Origin: Pinus tabuliformis | Taxonomy: Eukaryota; Streptophyta; Pinopsida; Pinales; Pinaceae | NCBI GenBank assembly: GCA_031772625.1 | Contig: CM062811.1 | Coordinates: forward strand, 651,002,871-651,066,870 | Direction of reading: 5' to 3' | Length of the DNA: 64,000 nucleotides | In this document: positions 1-11,980 of the stretch, piece by piece | Numbering within the stretch: position 1 is the stretch's first letter | Layout: every line of letters starts with the position of its first letter | Translations under genes and position numbers: made by a program | The notes under the pieces: generated by a model | The model's database searches: none | What the model was told of the DNA's origin: nothing | What the model saw: the letters and a program-made list of their open reading frames with translations, nothing else

Positions 1-47
1 CAGCAGGTGAGAATAAGTCAATGGGCCCGTATCCTTGGATTATTAAT

Positions 48-300
48 GGAGTTGTTTTTAGTGTGATTTTTTTTGAAGTTTTTATGATGATTTTTTCTAA
101 TAAATTTCTCTAAAATTTGGCAAGAATTTGTTGAAATCACAAGCTTGATGAGTAATCTTGTGCAATCCAAGTGTTTTAGGGGTTTTCCATGGTGCTGAAT
201 CCAAAACTAGTTTAAATAACACAAATCAAGATTTCACCTCAAATATTTCCACCGGATTTGGGCACCGGAAAGTCCAAAAAGTCGCACTAAAGACAACTCC
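48..300 (+). repeat. Foldback (MITE-like) unit A
   Basis: A short non-coding element of about 250 bp has ends that are inverted copies of each other: it starts GGAGTTGTTTTTAGTGTGA and ends with the near-complement of that sequence (17 of 19 positions agree). It contains no credible coding sequence. Two related units follow at 467-734 and 866-1073, which supports a repeat family. I could not define a clean target duplication in the AT-rich flanks, so the superfamily is left open. Confidence 0.55.
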
Positions 301-466
301 AAATAGTTATAGGAAACTCTTTAGGCTTTCTTGGTCTTTGAAAGTGAGATTTTCAAGTGTTTTTAAATATTGAAAAAAAAAAAATCAAAGTGGAAAGACA
401 CTTTTACAAAATAATGATTTTGGTTATTCCAAATTTGCATTACATGATTTTTATATTTAAAAAAAA

Positions 467-734
467 CTAGTTGTTTAGTGTAAATGTTTGGAAGATTTAT
501 TTGGATTTTTCTAGTTTACTTTCTCTAAAATCTGGCAAGATTTTATTGAAATCACAAGTTTGGGTAAAATTGCACCATAAAAGTGCCTTTAAAGTTTTTC
601 AGGGTGCTGAATCTATATATACAATCAAAAAATTAATTTAGATAACACAAATCAAGATTTCATCTCAAAAATTTCAGCGAAATTCAAACACTAAAAACTC
701 CAACAACAACAAAAAATCACACTAAAAACAACTC
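467..734 (+). repeat. Foldback (MITE-like) unit B
   Basis: This is a diverged direct copy of the unit at 48-300. It shares the block around TCTCTAAAATCTGGCAAGAT, the AAATCACAAG segment, the GGTGCTGAATC block and the terminal TCACACTAAAAACAACTC. The left end is degraded. It is non-coding. Confidence 0.5.
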
Positions 735-865
735 AAAAAAAAAGAATAATAATGAGAAAATTCAAAATTTCAATTAATTTTTCTCCTCAATTTCCTCATT
801 TGGCTATATGCCAAAATGCCAAGGATGTGCAACGAAGTCTTTGACGATAGATGTGCAGAATATTA

Positions 866-1073
866 GTTTGTGTTATTTAAACTAGTTTTTCACTGTATAT
901 ATGGATTCAGCGCCATGGAAAACCCCTATAAGGAACAACCCCTAGGATACTTGGATTGCACATGATTACCCATCAAGCTTGTGATTTCAATAAATTCTTG
1001 CCAAATTTTAAAGAAATTAGACCAGAAAAAACCACCATAAAAATTTCCAAAAAATCACACTAAAAACAGCTCC
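866..1073 (-). repeat. Foldback (MITE-like) unit C, inverted
   Basis: This is an inverted copy of unit A. Its reverse complement begins GGAGCTGTTTTTAGTGTGAT and continues through the GGCAAGAATTTATTGAAATC and GGTTTTCCATGGCGCTGAATCC blocks of unit A. Units A and C face each other, so 48-1073 can fold as a long imperfect hairpin with about 190-bp arms. No far-end terminus is seen, so this copy is truncated. Confidence 0.5.
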
Positions 1074-1180
1074 TAATTATTTTACACCATTTCGAAAATA
1101 GAAACCCTCATCTCTTAATTGTTAAAATGGATCCCTACTTGTTTTACACGTCATTAAAGTTGTTTATCCTAGAAAATTGA

Positions 1181-1320
1181 ATTACCCGAATAAAGTAAAA
1201 TTATTTCTAAAATTCAAAGAAACATCATGGTGGCGCAATGGAGTTCGTCAATTACCCGAATAAAGTAAAATTATTTCTAAAATTCAAAGAAACATCAGGG
1301 TGGCGCAATGGAGTTCGTGG
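1181..1320 (+). repeat. 70-bp tandem duplication
   Basis: The 70-bp unit starting ATTACCCGAATAAAGTAAAA at 1181 is repeated at 1251 with essentially one difference (CATCATGG versus CATCAGGG). The second copy runs into a short open frame (1308-1517) with no family resemblance I recognise. The near-identity suggests a recent event. Confidence 0.9.
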
Positions 1321-1980
1321 GCTGCTCTGAGGTTTGTTCTTTTTGCGAACTTGTGATGGGCACCGCCACGAGTAATGAGATTGCAACGCCTAGGGAAGAC
1401 GGGCCAAGGTTCGTGTACGGCCAGCCCACCTCTTATCTTACCATAACGATGGACAATGTTTCCTTTGGGATTTTTATTCTCTGTTTTGACTTATACATTC
1501 AGTATAAGTCTATTTAAGTATGGATCTAATATGAAGAGATATGAGGACAGAGATCATGTGTAAATTTTTTTAGAGTGTAAAATATAATGTGTTATTTTTT
1601 ATTGTTTAAACAGTATTTTTGAATGTTAATAAAATCAAAAAAAAATTTAACTATAAAAATTTAATATTATTTTCTATATATAAATATATATGAAGTTGAT
1701 ATCGACATAAATTAAATTAGTTAACATAATCTTTAAATAGTTTATTTAAAACTTTTGTTTAAATATTTTTGAAAAGTATAAGATTTAAACGTTTGATTCA
1801 CACATTTTTTTTACTTCTAATTACTTTACAACATATTCATTTTTTTAATTATAGTGGACATTATTTTTCTATTTAGAGCACAATTTTTATTTTTTTATTT
1901 TTATTTTAAAGGGGCACAAAAGCTTACACATCCCCTCATAATAGGTTGTAGAATGAGCCTCTTGGCTCAATAAAGATTTG

Positions 1981-2421
1981 GAGAACGTCTTCAATGATGG
2001 ACCCTTGTCTTGGGGAAGAGATGGACTCTTTATCAACCCATCCTTCCCAAATTTTGATGCCACAAATATGGTGGTCTCAACTATGTTGGTATGGGTGAGA
2101 CTCCCAAATCTTCCCCGACCATTCTAGCACCACAAGGTCTTAGAGGAAATTGGTAACACAATGGGAAAATTCAAATAAATGGACCTTGAAATAATAGAGA
2201 AAGGTATTTCCTTCACCAAATTTTGTATAGAGATAGACTTTAGAAAATGTCAACATAACCACATTCAACTGATATACAAAATCTTTTAGTGGACACAAGT
2301 ACCAGATTACGAGAATACATCATTTAGAAGTCAAATATGTTTTCAAACAGAACATTTGTACAAAACATGGCCACACGAAAAGAAGATTCCAAAAATAAAA
2401 AGAGCGAAGTCCATAATGTAA
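1981..2421 (+). pseudogene. LINE ORF1 (DUF4283-type) remnant
   Basis: Read in the frame beginning at 1981, the sequence resembles the nucleic-acid-binding ORF1 protein of plant LINEs. It has a D-G-L-F-I-N stretch, a V-W-V-R-L-P-N-L-P motif (DUF4283-like region), an E-E-I-G-N-x-x-G-K segment and a C-terminal stretch that aligns with the family's CCHC knuckle (I-C-F-Q-T-E-H-L-Y-K-T-W) but has lost two cysteines. In-frame stops interrupt it near 2125, 2179 and 2290, and the frame closes at 2419. No reverse transcriptase follows, so this is a dead 5' fragment. The assignment rests on motif recognition only. Confidence 0.6.
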
Positions 2422-3629
2422 AAGGATGATAGTCCTCTCATCCTCACCACTTAGAAGATGATGAGGAAGAAATCATGGAGAACCAAACAAACCAAGCAGA
2501 AGTGGATGCACAGGCTCAGAATGATCCAGTACCCCACATGCAGAGTGACATCGAACCACAGGAAACTAAGGCACTAGAATAGTACAAAAACAAGACTCTT
2601 ATAGAAAATGGGATGGGGTACAAAGAGATTACATGTGTTTTACAACTCAGATTCAGGAAAAAAAAACCCATCTGAAGACAACAAGTTGTAACTAGCAATG
2701 CTGCCAGTTGATCCGAACTCAAGGGGATTACAGGGAAAAAAAGGCAAAAAAGAGAAGTTAAGTGATTAATATCGCTCTTAACTTTAATATTTCATATATA
2801 TCTTTCCTTCTATTTTTTTTTCTTTTAACTCTTAATCTAGGAAGTGCACCTTTCATAATGCTTTTTAACATATGCACAATGTGCTTTTCTTACAGATTTT
2901 TTTCCTTTGGAAAATAAAAATTCAAAGACACATCCTTAAAGTTGTCTATTTTTTTTTAAACCCTCAAATTTCAATTATTTGGAAAAAGAAAAAGGAAATA
3001 TTCACCATTTACAAATATACTATCATAATTTGTATCTTATCTCATCCATAAACTCTCTAGGTCCAATTATTATCCCTGTCATAGGCATGGGATATTGCAT
3101 TCAGTTTGTGGTCAAATCTATATTAGTTTAGGGTTGACTAAAAATATTTGTAAATTTTCCATAGTTTTATTTTGCACATTGAAATTTAATAATTGAAATT
3201 TAATATTTTTTGACAATATTTTAATTTATTTTTCTACAATCTGATTTGCCATCAGATTCAACATGTTATTGCTCAAGGCATAAATTAATGAGCCAAAAGT
3301 ACAGAGGTATTATCAATTAATAACCCAAAGGTACAAAGGTCTTATCATAAATTTGTATTCCTATGCTAATAGAATAATAAGTAGGAGAGTAAAAGTAGAT
3401 AATTTCAAAATATGATTAGCCTTGGAGTTACCTGGCGCCAAATCTGGTGCACATAGCATCGTGTTCCAAGAACGCCACCCCATCCAAATGTCTAGTTTCA
3501 ACAAATGGAAATCAGACAAATCGTCCACGTAGACTCATACCCATGACAAATTTAGTAAGCACACACAACCTGGAAGCACTATCTGTGCAGGAGGAGAACA
3601 ACCCATGGTTAAAATTTTGACAAAATTTA

Positions 3630-3674
<45 letters not shown>

Positions 3675-5185
3675 TTCATGTTGGATTTTGAACAAATTTG
3701 TTCATATTTTTTAGCAGGTCGGACAAATTGACCTTGAAATTCCATTAAGGGATTTGTTGGGATCGCAAATTTTAACCCACATTTCCAAATTTGGAGTCTG
3801 TATTCGACATGGAAAGTTGACCAATTATCTTTCCCAAATTTGGGGGTCGTTTTACATGCCAACCTGGAAAGTTGAACAACTCCACCACATTACTTTGGAC
3901 ATACCTAGCCCTATCATAAATTTTTATCCCTCTAATAGAATAATAAGTAAGAGTGTAAAAGTAGATTGTAAAACGCAATACTCATTGTCACAACCTCACA
4001 AATCACATTTAATAATATTTTTCCTAGTAAAAAAATCCACCTGCAATTATAATGATACCTTGGAATGCACTTTTTTTCCAGCTAATATCCCTTACCTGAA
4101 TCAAAATTTAGATAAACAACAACTTAGAATTATTGCCTTCTTGTCAATTAAATTTATTGACTTTGGAGACATGGTTAGCACGAGCAAATTATAATATGTT
4201 AAGTATGGATTCTTTTGGGCTCCACATGCATGAATTAAATGGTCTTCTTAGATAATTTCATTAAAACAAAATCAACATCATGCAAGGAACATGCTAGCAA
4301 ATGAATGCTTTATGTTTCATTATTTTCTATTATATTATTTTAGAAATTAATTTAAAACTAAATTTCAGTATATTTCACAATTAACACATGACATTAATGT
4401 TAAAATCAATTGAAGACATCATCATTAATTTAATGTGTGAACAATTTAATCTTTTATCATTAAAAATATATTACTAAATCACTGTTGTTTTATATCAATT
4501 TATAATTTTGTGTAAATATAAATACTAATATAAAGATATTTTTTTTCTTAATTTTAAATAAAGAAAAATAGATTATCTTGCACACTCAAATAAGAAATGA
4601 TGTCTTATTTTTTATTTTATTTTTAATTACATCTCTCACTCCAAAACAAGATAACTCATCTAAATTTTCAATACTTTCAATTTCATAATTACAAATTTCC
4701 AATAAATAATCACATTTCCTAAAAGTTTATATTTCAAATTTATAATTACTAGTTAACCAATTTCATAATATATAACCTATCTGTCTTATATTCTTGTATT
4801 GATTAACATTTCATTTGAAAATTATCAAATATATCATCATATCTAATAATCATAAATTTAGATAAATATAAATCTTCAACTCTTTAGTTCACACTTATTC
4901 TAAAGTTAATGAATGTTTGAATCGACTTCATGGCAAGTGGAGTACAAATTAATAATAAAAATAACATATTTAACAATAACATATAATTTAATTTAGTTAT
5001 ATTTAAACTAAACTATCGGGACTAGCTACTATGTAGCACTTGTTATTATTGAATTAGAGTTGAATATATTATCAGAGCAAGAATATTGATTTGATTGATT
5101 GCCAAAGAGCATTGATTCACATGCATGTATTGAGGGTTATGTCCAAAATATTGCTAGAGTGAGAGCATTGATTCTTAATCCGAGG
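2422..5185. other. AT-rich spacer without genes
   Basis: No supported gene is present. It holds an (AT)n tract at 3632-3668 and a pair of related about 65-bp direct repeats (3349-3412 and 3909-3975, both with TAATAGAATAATAAGTA). The open frames at 3512-4194 are low-complexity or lack family features. The stretch 4300-5000 is very AT-rich. Confidence 0.6.
3632..3668. repeat. (AT)n microsatellite
   Basis: An almost pure AT dinucleotide run of about 37 bp. It creates a spurious Tyr-Ile-repeat open frame on the minus strand. Confidence 0.95.
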
Positions 5186-5189
5186 GGCA

Positions 5190-5370
5190 TGGGTGCAAGT
5201 ACTATTATTAAAAGCTAAAAAGTAATATTATTAAAGCATATATAGTGTCAAGATGCATGCAATGACATTATTAAGACGATATAGTCTCAATATGCGTGGA
5301 GAGATAATATTAAAGAAGATAGTCTCAGTATGAACACAATGGTACTATTAAATCAAATATAGTCTTGAAT
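5190..5370. repeat. Degenerate tandem repeat, about 40-bp units
   Basis: Four or more imperfect units share a core of TATTAAA-x-ATATAGT-CTCAATATG-x-GTGG. They differ by indels and substitutions, so the array is old. It ends about 240 bp before the LTR element at 5607. Confidence 0.6.
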
Positions 5371-5606
5371 GTTTCCCACAGTTTGACAGAATAATCTAAT
5401 CATAGTTTTAAATCGACACATATTGATTATTAAATATATAAAAAGACACATAAAATTTGTAGATACAATTTTAGATAATAATAAAACTCTATTGCAAATC
5501 AAATTTAGATACAAATGTATTTAATTTTGTATTTGACATTGTTTCAGGCTATCAAGCAAATGGAAGATTCTATCGACAAATCTAAGTCTATGGTGATTAA
5601 ATTGTT

Positions 5607-5938
5607 TGTTAGGCCCCTATACTACTAGTGTAACCCCTTATTGTTATTAGTACAACCCCCTTATTATATTGTTGCACCCATGTAGTCCCCATATTGTTAC
5701 TATTGTGCCCCATAGAAGCCACTATTGTTATTATTGTGCCCTTACATTATTATTGTTATGTCGGCTCTGATTATATTATGACCCCTTAGACTCCTATATA
5801 TAGAAAGGAGGTCTTGTCATTTCTATCATCCAAGAATTGTTCATTTGTGTAATGTAAAAGAGGTTGCCCCCTCGAAGAGGCTGAATTCTAAGGCGTTTAT
5901 CTTTCTTTTCTATCTTTTTGTGAGCTGGTTTCATAACA
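5607..5938 (+). repeat. Left LTR of the 5.6-kb element
   Basis: 332 bp, beginning TGTTAGGCCCC and ending TTCATAACA. The U3 part has pyrimidine-rich ATTGTTATT repeats, then a TATATATA box at 5795. The end is fixed by the primer site two bases downstream. Confidence 0.85.
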
Positions 5939-5940
5939 TT

Positions 5941-5952
5941 TGGTATCAGAGC
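5941..5952 (+). other. Primer-binding site (tRNA-Met type)
   Basis: TGGTATCAGAGC lies two bases after the LTR end. This is the usual plant copia/gypsy primer site complementary to the initiator tRNA-Met 3' end. Confidence 0.85.
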
Positions 5953-6661
5953 TTTGAATTCTAGGGTTTCGCTACTCCAAACAGGTCATTGTGGCATTTG
6001 CGCTATAAATTTTTTTCTGCGACGTTTCAAACGCTAAAAAAAAAAACCCATTTGGGCCAAAATCGTTCTGAACTGCAGGTCTGAATTTCAGAGCTTTTCA
6101 TGCTATATTTGCGGAGATATGATATGAGGAAGTTCACATTTTTGCAGACTCCCAAATTACATTCCAAACAGGTGACCTGGGGAAAATAGTCATAACTTTT
6201 GTTTTGAGCATCAGATTGAAATTTCGTAAGAAGTTACAGAAAGAGGATGGACTATAGTTTCCTGTGTATATTTTTCAGATCCTAAGGTCAAAACAGTGAC
6301 ACGTGGCACTTCATACAAGTTCGCTATTCTGAAAAGGTATATAATCATGTCATCTTGGGAGATTGTGCATAACTCTTTCTTGGAGAATCTAAATTCGATC
6401 AGACTGGTGGCATTGGAAAGAGGACGCAGAGGGCTACCACAGGTCGCAATTTCAAAACTGGAAGATCTAAAATTACAGAGATACATCAGATGCAATATCG
6501 AGCTCCTACAAAGTGAAAAAAAGGTGTGTAGATTTTTTAAATTTTTGCTTAAGCCTGGTTTGAAAAATTATTTTGAAGGAATTCAAAGGGCATAGTAAAG
6601 CATCATTATCAGTAGATGCCCCGAGGAGAGAAAATGAAAACACCTAGTAAGCAACCTGAAA

Positions 6662-6817
6662 GCTCTGGTACCAAATGTTATGAAACCAGCTCACAAAAAG
6701 ATACAAAAGAAAGATAAACACCTTAGAATTCAGCCTCTTCGAGGGGGAAACCTCCTTTACATTACACAAACGAACAATTCTTGGATGATACAAATGACAA
6801 GACCTCCTTTCTATATA
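6662..6817 (-). repeat. Inverted LTR end plus primer site
   Basis: The reverse complement reads LTR (from the CTATATA/AGAAAGGAGGTC block to CATAACA), then two bases, then TGGTACCAGAGC. It is therefore an inverted copy of about 5800-5952. It abuts a direct LTR end at 6818. Confidence 0.85.
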
Positions 6818-6889
6818 CCCCCTCGAAGAGGCTGAATTCTAAGGCGTTTATCTTTCTTTTCTATCTTTTTGTGAGCTAGTTTCATGACA
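6818..6889 (+). repeat. Partial right LTR (last 72 bp)
   Basis: A direct copy of 5867-5938 from CCCCCTCGAAGAGG to the terminal CATGACA, with two substitutions. It is immediately followed by the TTGTT target duplication, so it is the integrated terminus of the element. Confidence 0.85.
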
Positions 6890-6894
6890 TTGTT

Positions 6895-9049
6895 TCTATC
6901 TGTGTGGCTTATCATTGGATAGACTCTGTTCTGGTCATCTCGGTTGATGTGTATTTCAATTTTGTTCATGTTATGTCCTTATTTGTGTTGTGGCATTTCA
7001 CATATCAACAAATTTTTAGTAATTGTATAGTAACTTTAAACATTTGCATAACCTTAACATGATCTGTGATCTTGGTCTTTTGATCACAAATGACATTGCG
7101 GATTGTCAAGTTAACACAAGAAGTACAGAAATATCTATATCACCCCAGGATTGTACTGCCAGACTTTAGAAGGGAGTGAAGACACTCATTTAAAGGTTGT
7201 ATCTTTTTTTCGTCTTGTAAATTTATTTTTTACTCTTTTGTTTTTCTTTGTTGTGAACTATGTACTTGCTCGGATGAATCTATTCATAAATATGTGCTTA
7301 ATCATCAAATATTCTTCTATTTTGGAACATACAAAGACTAAAATCCCCTTTAAATGAATTATGGACTCATTATTCCTTTTTCGCATGCTAGTTATCCAAT
7401 TGGATTCCATGTCAAAACAAACCCAAAGATGGAGAGGGATTGGAGTCTGAAAAGCCATCAGAACTGCATAAGGAGCATTCAAAAAGTAAAAGTGAAGAAA
7501 TGATAAATGAAGTCAATTCTTTTGCATATCAGATCGGATACAAATGTGGACACTTATGAATTATTAAATGTCAAAAAAGATGCATAAAGTTCAAAGAAAT
7601 TAAACTCAGAAAATTATGGTGACAAATTATAGGGTGATTTATCCAGTAATTCCTTATATAAATATGCATAATATTCGTTGAAAACTTACTAAAAGAGAAA
7701 AAGAAATTTTGAACAGTTTTACATCATCCAAAAATGCTTACCCTGCAACCACTTTTCACCACCTTCTGCTTCCACCTCCTTGTGTCCATAGAGTCACAAA
7801 TTCAACAATTGAGTGAATGAATGATAGATTGTATGGTGTGTTTTTATTTATGTATTTTCTTTTGATTTGTTGAAGTTGATTTTTTATTTTTATTTTTAGT
7901 ATTTCTTCCATATGTAATGTTTAATAGAGCCATCATTTAAAAATCTTGACAGACTTACATTACATCACATTATGCCTACACATATCCCTTATATTGGGCT
8001 ACAGAGAGCCTCTCAGCGCAATTAAAGAAGACACGTAGTTATATGTTTGATCTTAAATTGAGATTTCATAATTGTCTCTATATTTACCTTAGTTTTCTAC
8101 TTGTTTTAGCACCCAATTTCACCTTGATTTTGAAGAACATACTTGATAGATTCCTTATTAATTGAGGACATTCGAAATTGATGATTCAATCACTTGCTTT
8201 AAATGATCACAATACTTCTTACACATTTGATTCATTATAAGGATAGATGATAGTTGATGAATATATTATTAGATGACGATACATGTTGATAAAAAAATAC
8301 TTTTTTTTATACATGGATTTTATGATACTTGATGATTCATGATCATATGTATTGATGATTGACTGTGTGTGGTAGGATACAAAGAGGATGCCTAGTTGAA
8401 TGACTTAGCACTAATCATATTTTGATTACTGAGTAATGTTTGATATTGAATTTTAATTATGATCAATTAATGTTTTTACATAAGACCAATAACATGTGTA
8501 GTGAATGTAGCCATAAGGTACATGCTTTCTTAACAAATCACATATGAGTAATTGGGCTATGTGGAGTGAATGTGATCTTCTTTATAAAGTTGGAACAACA
8601 TCCCCAATTCCATCCACTAACAATTCAATGATGGTTTATTTTGGAAAGTGCTTGGCACATTTAGTTTGAATTTGCATGATGCCATGAGGGTTGAGCTATG
8701 GATTTGAATATTTGTTGTGGTCAACTAATTAGTACAAATTATGGTAGACACCTTAATCCTTAGTTTGCACTAGTTCTCTTAAATTGGTCACATATACTTG
8801 AATGATGAGTGTTGTGGCTCCCTTGGACTAGACGCTTGAGTTAAGGTGAATAAATAAAAGGAGGAAATTGGTCTTACGAAGTGAAATCTTCTTTGAAATC
8901 CTAGAAAACTTGGGAAAATGAGACTATGGTTGTAGACTAAAATCAAATTTTATAAAACCAAAATGAAGTCAAATAACTCAATTCAATACACTACTTATCG
9001 TAAAACATGTGGGGAAGATGTTCTATCTAAGTAAAATGGCAATAATAAT
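6895..9049. other. Spacer without supported genes
   Basis: AT-rich sequence with only short open frames of no recognisable family. A weak dispersed motif near 7975-8030 (ATATTGGGCTACAGAGAGCCTCTC) resembles sequence at 63650-63700. Confidence 0.5.
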
Positions 9050-9256
9050 TTCTCTAAGAAGAAGGTTGTTGGGTTTTTCCCTTTTGAGGGCTTTCTCAAG
9101 ATAAATCTTTATATCTTGTCTCTTGTGCTTTGTGATATGGCTTCTTATAATTGAACTTTTAAATATAAAATTGCTTGATGAAAGGCATAAAAAAGACTAA
9201 AGAAGAACACACTATTCACAAGTTAATTATCAGAGTTTAGAAGTGGTTTCTCAACA
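9050..9256 (+). repeat. Left LTR remnant (3' part)
   Basis: It aligns with about 12980-13182 across GAAGGTTGTTGGGTTTTTCC, TTGCTTGATGAAAG and ATTCACAAGTTAATTATCA. Divergence is clearly higher than 10%, so the insertion is old. Confidence 0.75.
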
Positions 9257-10659
9257 TGGTACCAAAGCTTTGGTTTGATTGGAAGAAGCATGAAGATCAC
9301 TCCTTAAAGAAGACCTAAGAGTGAATTTTATGATGATACTAAAATTCCTCTTAGACAAAAGTTGAAATTGCAAAGTCAGTGGTATGTTTCAAGTGAGTAG
9401 AATGTGAAAGCAATCCAAAGTTTTGAGATATGGTCTAATGCAAACCTAAATCGGTTTGTATGGCATCCCTGAGAAATAGTGTATAAATATCAGATCCAAG
9501 AATCTTCTTCTACTTAAATCTGAGCTTATTGTAAGAAGAATTAATGTCATAAAGATTAAATTCCATTGTGAAATGATGCTTACTATCTCATTGATGTGAT
9601 CCCTCTATGGCATAATGGTGTTATGTTCGAAAATCCTTTTGACGAGTAGAAACCTTCTTTAATGACCAAGTTGTTCAAGATGATCCTGATGTAATACATT
9701 ATTTAGACCACTTGGATAAAGCATGGGATTGTGTGAAGTTTAGTAATGTGTCCTACAAGAAGTTAGGGTTTGGTTGATTTTCTAAGGATTTTGGAAAAAG
9801 CCCTAGAGTAATATAATGTTGATGCAAAAGTACATTTAGAGTCTTGATTTCTTATTCTCTAGGGTACAATGGTTTTAGGGTTTATGAGAAAAACCATAAT
9901 ATGGATCATATGCATAATTGAATTTAGGGAATTTGGACAAAAACACTAGATAAATTCATTGTTTACAAAAGAACTATAAGGCTTTTACAATTTTTGGATT
10001 TCTATGGTTTGCAAGCCTAGAAAGGCTTGATGAAGAATGCCTAGTGTTTAGAAAAAACCCTATTATGGGTTGTTGAATCAAAGAAACCATAATAATGTAT
10101 ATATCGAGGATGTCGATATACTGGATGGATGCGAGAAGCACAAGATCAGAGGGAGTTTTTCATAAAATATAAGTGCTCTATCTCTCTTCTTTACTATTAT
10201 TGATTTCTCTAGTAAAACTAGTCTCTTGTTTTATTTCCATTTTTTTATTATAACTATTCTTTCATGACCTCCTAGAGAGGATTGCAGGAACTTGCTGAAG
10301 ACTGTCTAAGGTTAGAAAAAGTTAAAAGATCAAAGTAAAATATTCTGACAAGTTCTAGATTCATAGGGATATTTGAATCTAGAAAGGGTTATGGATTCAG
10401 AGGGAGCTTTAGATCCAGAGAAACCTATGTTTAAGAAAAACTTGGACTCAGAGGGAGGAGTTTAATTCTCAATTTTTGAGGTATGTCTTTAAGTATTATC
10501 TTTAAATTATACTTAATGGCCAGGGTATGTTGAAAGATGTGATAGGCCTTTAACAAGCCTTTGTCCTAGATGAAGTACATGAACTTTAGGGATATTCTTG
10601 GACTTGTTAAGATAAGTTCTCTCAGTAGGAGGGGGAATTAATAGGATAAAAATATGGGA

Positions 10660-11690
10660 ATACATTCTCCAGATTTAGGAAGAATGGCCCAGTTTATTAT
10701 AGAGGATGGACATTCTTGCAGTTTAGGGAGAATGGCCCAGACCAATTGCATCTAAAAATATACATCTTACCTATGTGTCATGTTTGACTAGATTAGGTAA
10801 AATGGTTCAGTAACATAATGAACATACTTTATACCTTGGGGAGAGTGGTCTAGTGTGGGACAATCATTATACCATATGAGAATGCTCCGGGAAAGTATAA
10901 TCATTCTTCCCGTGTCAAGATATAGACCAAGATTAGGAAGAATGATCCTTAAGGCCCTGTTACTCAGAAGAGTAGGTGCCTTTCTCTATTGGCCTAGTCA
11001 CTCTATAAGAGTGGGTGCCTTTGTTAGGCTTGGTTACTTGTTGAATGAGCCTTTTGGCCTAGAATGAGGCCTATGATGTTAGGGTTTGACTAGGATAATG
11101 GAAACCATGTGATATTAGTATCCTTTAGGGTTTGGCCCTTTAGTGTCAAGATATGGATGTCCTCTAAGGTTTGGCCAACTCTATGTAGTTGGAACATGGA
11201 TGTTCTTGGAGGTTTGACCTTGGTGATGGAAAAACTGTACTAGTCTATATACCATGAGGTTGAGGCATTGACTAGATCATGGTGATTAATTGATGTACCT
11301 AAGGCTAGGTAGCATGTATGATGGTACATAGAGTTGTTGGACCTTAGGCAAGGTAACCTGTATGATGGTACATATAGTTGATGTACATTAGGCGAGGTAG
11401 CTTGTATGATGGTACATAGAGTTGGTACCTTGGCAAGTAGCCTAGATGGTACTTAGATCCATGAAAGATGTTGGGTTGATACCTTGGAAATAGCCTATAT
11501 GGTATCTAGATCCCTGTAACAATATGTTTTGATGTGATGCATTGTAAATAAGCCTAGATGGCACCTAGATCCCTAGAGTAGCATTAATTTTGGTTTGGTG
11601 TCTTGGTTGTAGCCTAGATAGTACATAAGGTCCTGAAGAAGCATGTATGTTGGGTTGGCATCTTGGCTATGGGAAGAGAGCTCTTATCAT
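10660..11690 (+). repeat. Three blocks of degenerate tandem repeats
   Basis: Block 1 (about 10660-10950) repeats TTAGG(A/G)AGAATGGCCCAG-like units. Block 2 (about 11060-11240) repeats a TTAGGGTTTGGCC...GATATGGATG unit. Block 3 (about 11290-11690) repeats AGGTAGCNTGTATGATGGTACATAGAGTTG and then TACCTTGG...AGCCTAGATGGTACNTAGATCC. Unit lengths are roughly 55-65 bp. All blocks lie inside the LTR element and none encodes a repeated protein in a maintained frame. Confidence 0.65.
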
Positions 11691-11980
11691 TGTGACCTTA
11701 GTCAAAGAAAGTCCCGGAGGAAGCTCAGATGAGTAGGTTCCTTCTAGTATCATGCTCAGATCTCTTTAGAGTGAGATTGTTTGGTATCAAACTTAGAATA
11801 AGGCCCTTGGAGGCTCACCTAGACAATGTATGGAGATGAGTTGTTTGTTAGTGAACCATGATCATGTTATAATATCATAAGATAATGGTAATATGAAGTG
11901 TATAACCTTGTTCTTAAATAAATATCTTAATACAAAATATCTATATAGTCATTGTGAATACCTCCCTAGCTAAGAGGGAG

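Larger units (their letters stand above)
5607..6889 (+). mobile_element. Small LTR element with rearranged right end
   Basis: The element is flanked by a 5-bp target duplication TTGTT (5602-5606 and 6890-6894). The left end is a complete 332-bp LTR (5607-5938, TGTTAGG...CATAACA) with a TATA motif at 5795-5802. It is followed by a tRNA-Met-type primer site TGGTATCAGAGC at 5941-5952. The internal part (5953-6661) is a non-coding leader with no gag or pol. The right end is composite: 6662-6817 is an inverted copy of the primer site plus the last 142 bp or so of the LTR region, and it is joined directly to 6818-6889, a direct copy of the final 72 bp of the LTR. Element size fits a TRIM-like or deleted non-autonomous element. 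The target duplication implies that the rearranged form is what was integrated. Confidence 0.85.

Noticed and set aside
3512-3862. A 116-residue minus-strand frame with a Tyr-Ile repeat
   Set aside because: The repeat is the translation of an (AT)n microsatellite.
10660-11690. A CRISPR-like array
   Set aside because: Repeats are degenerate, contiguous and without unique spacers, and lie in a plant LTR element.
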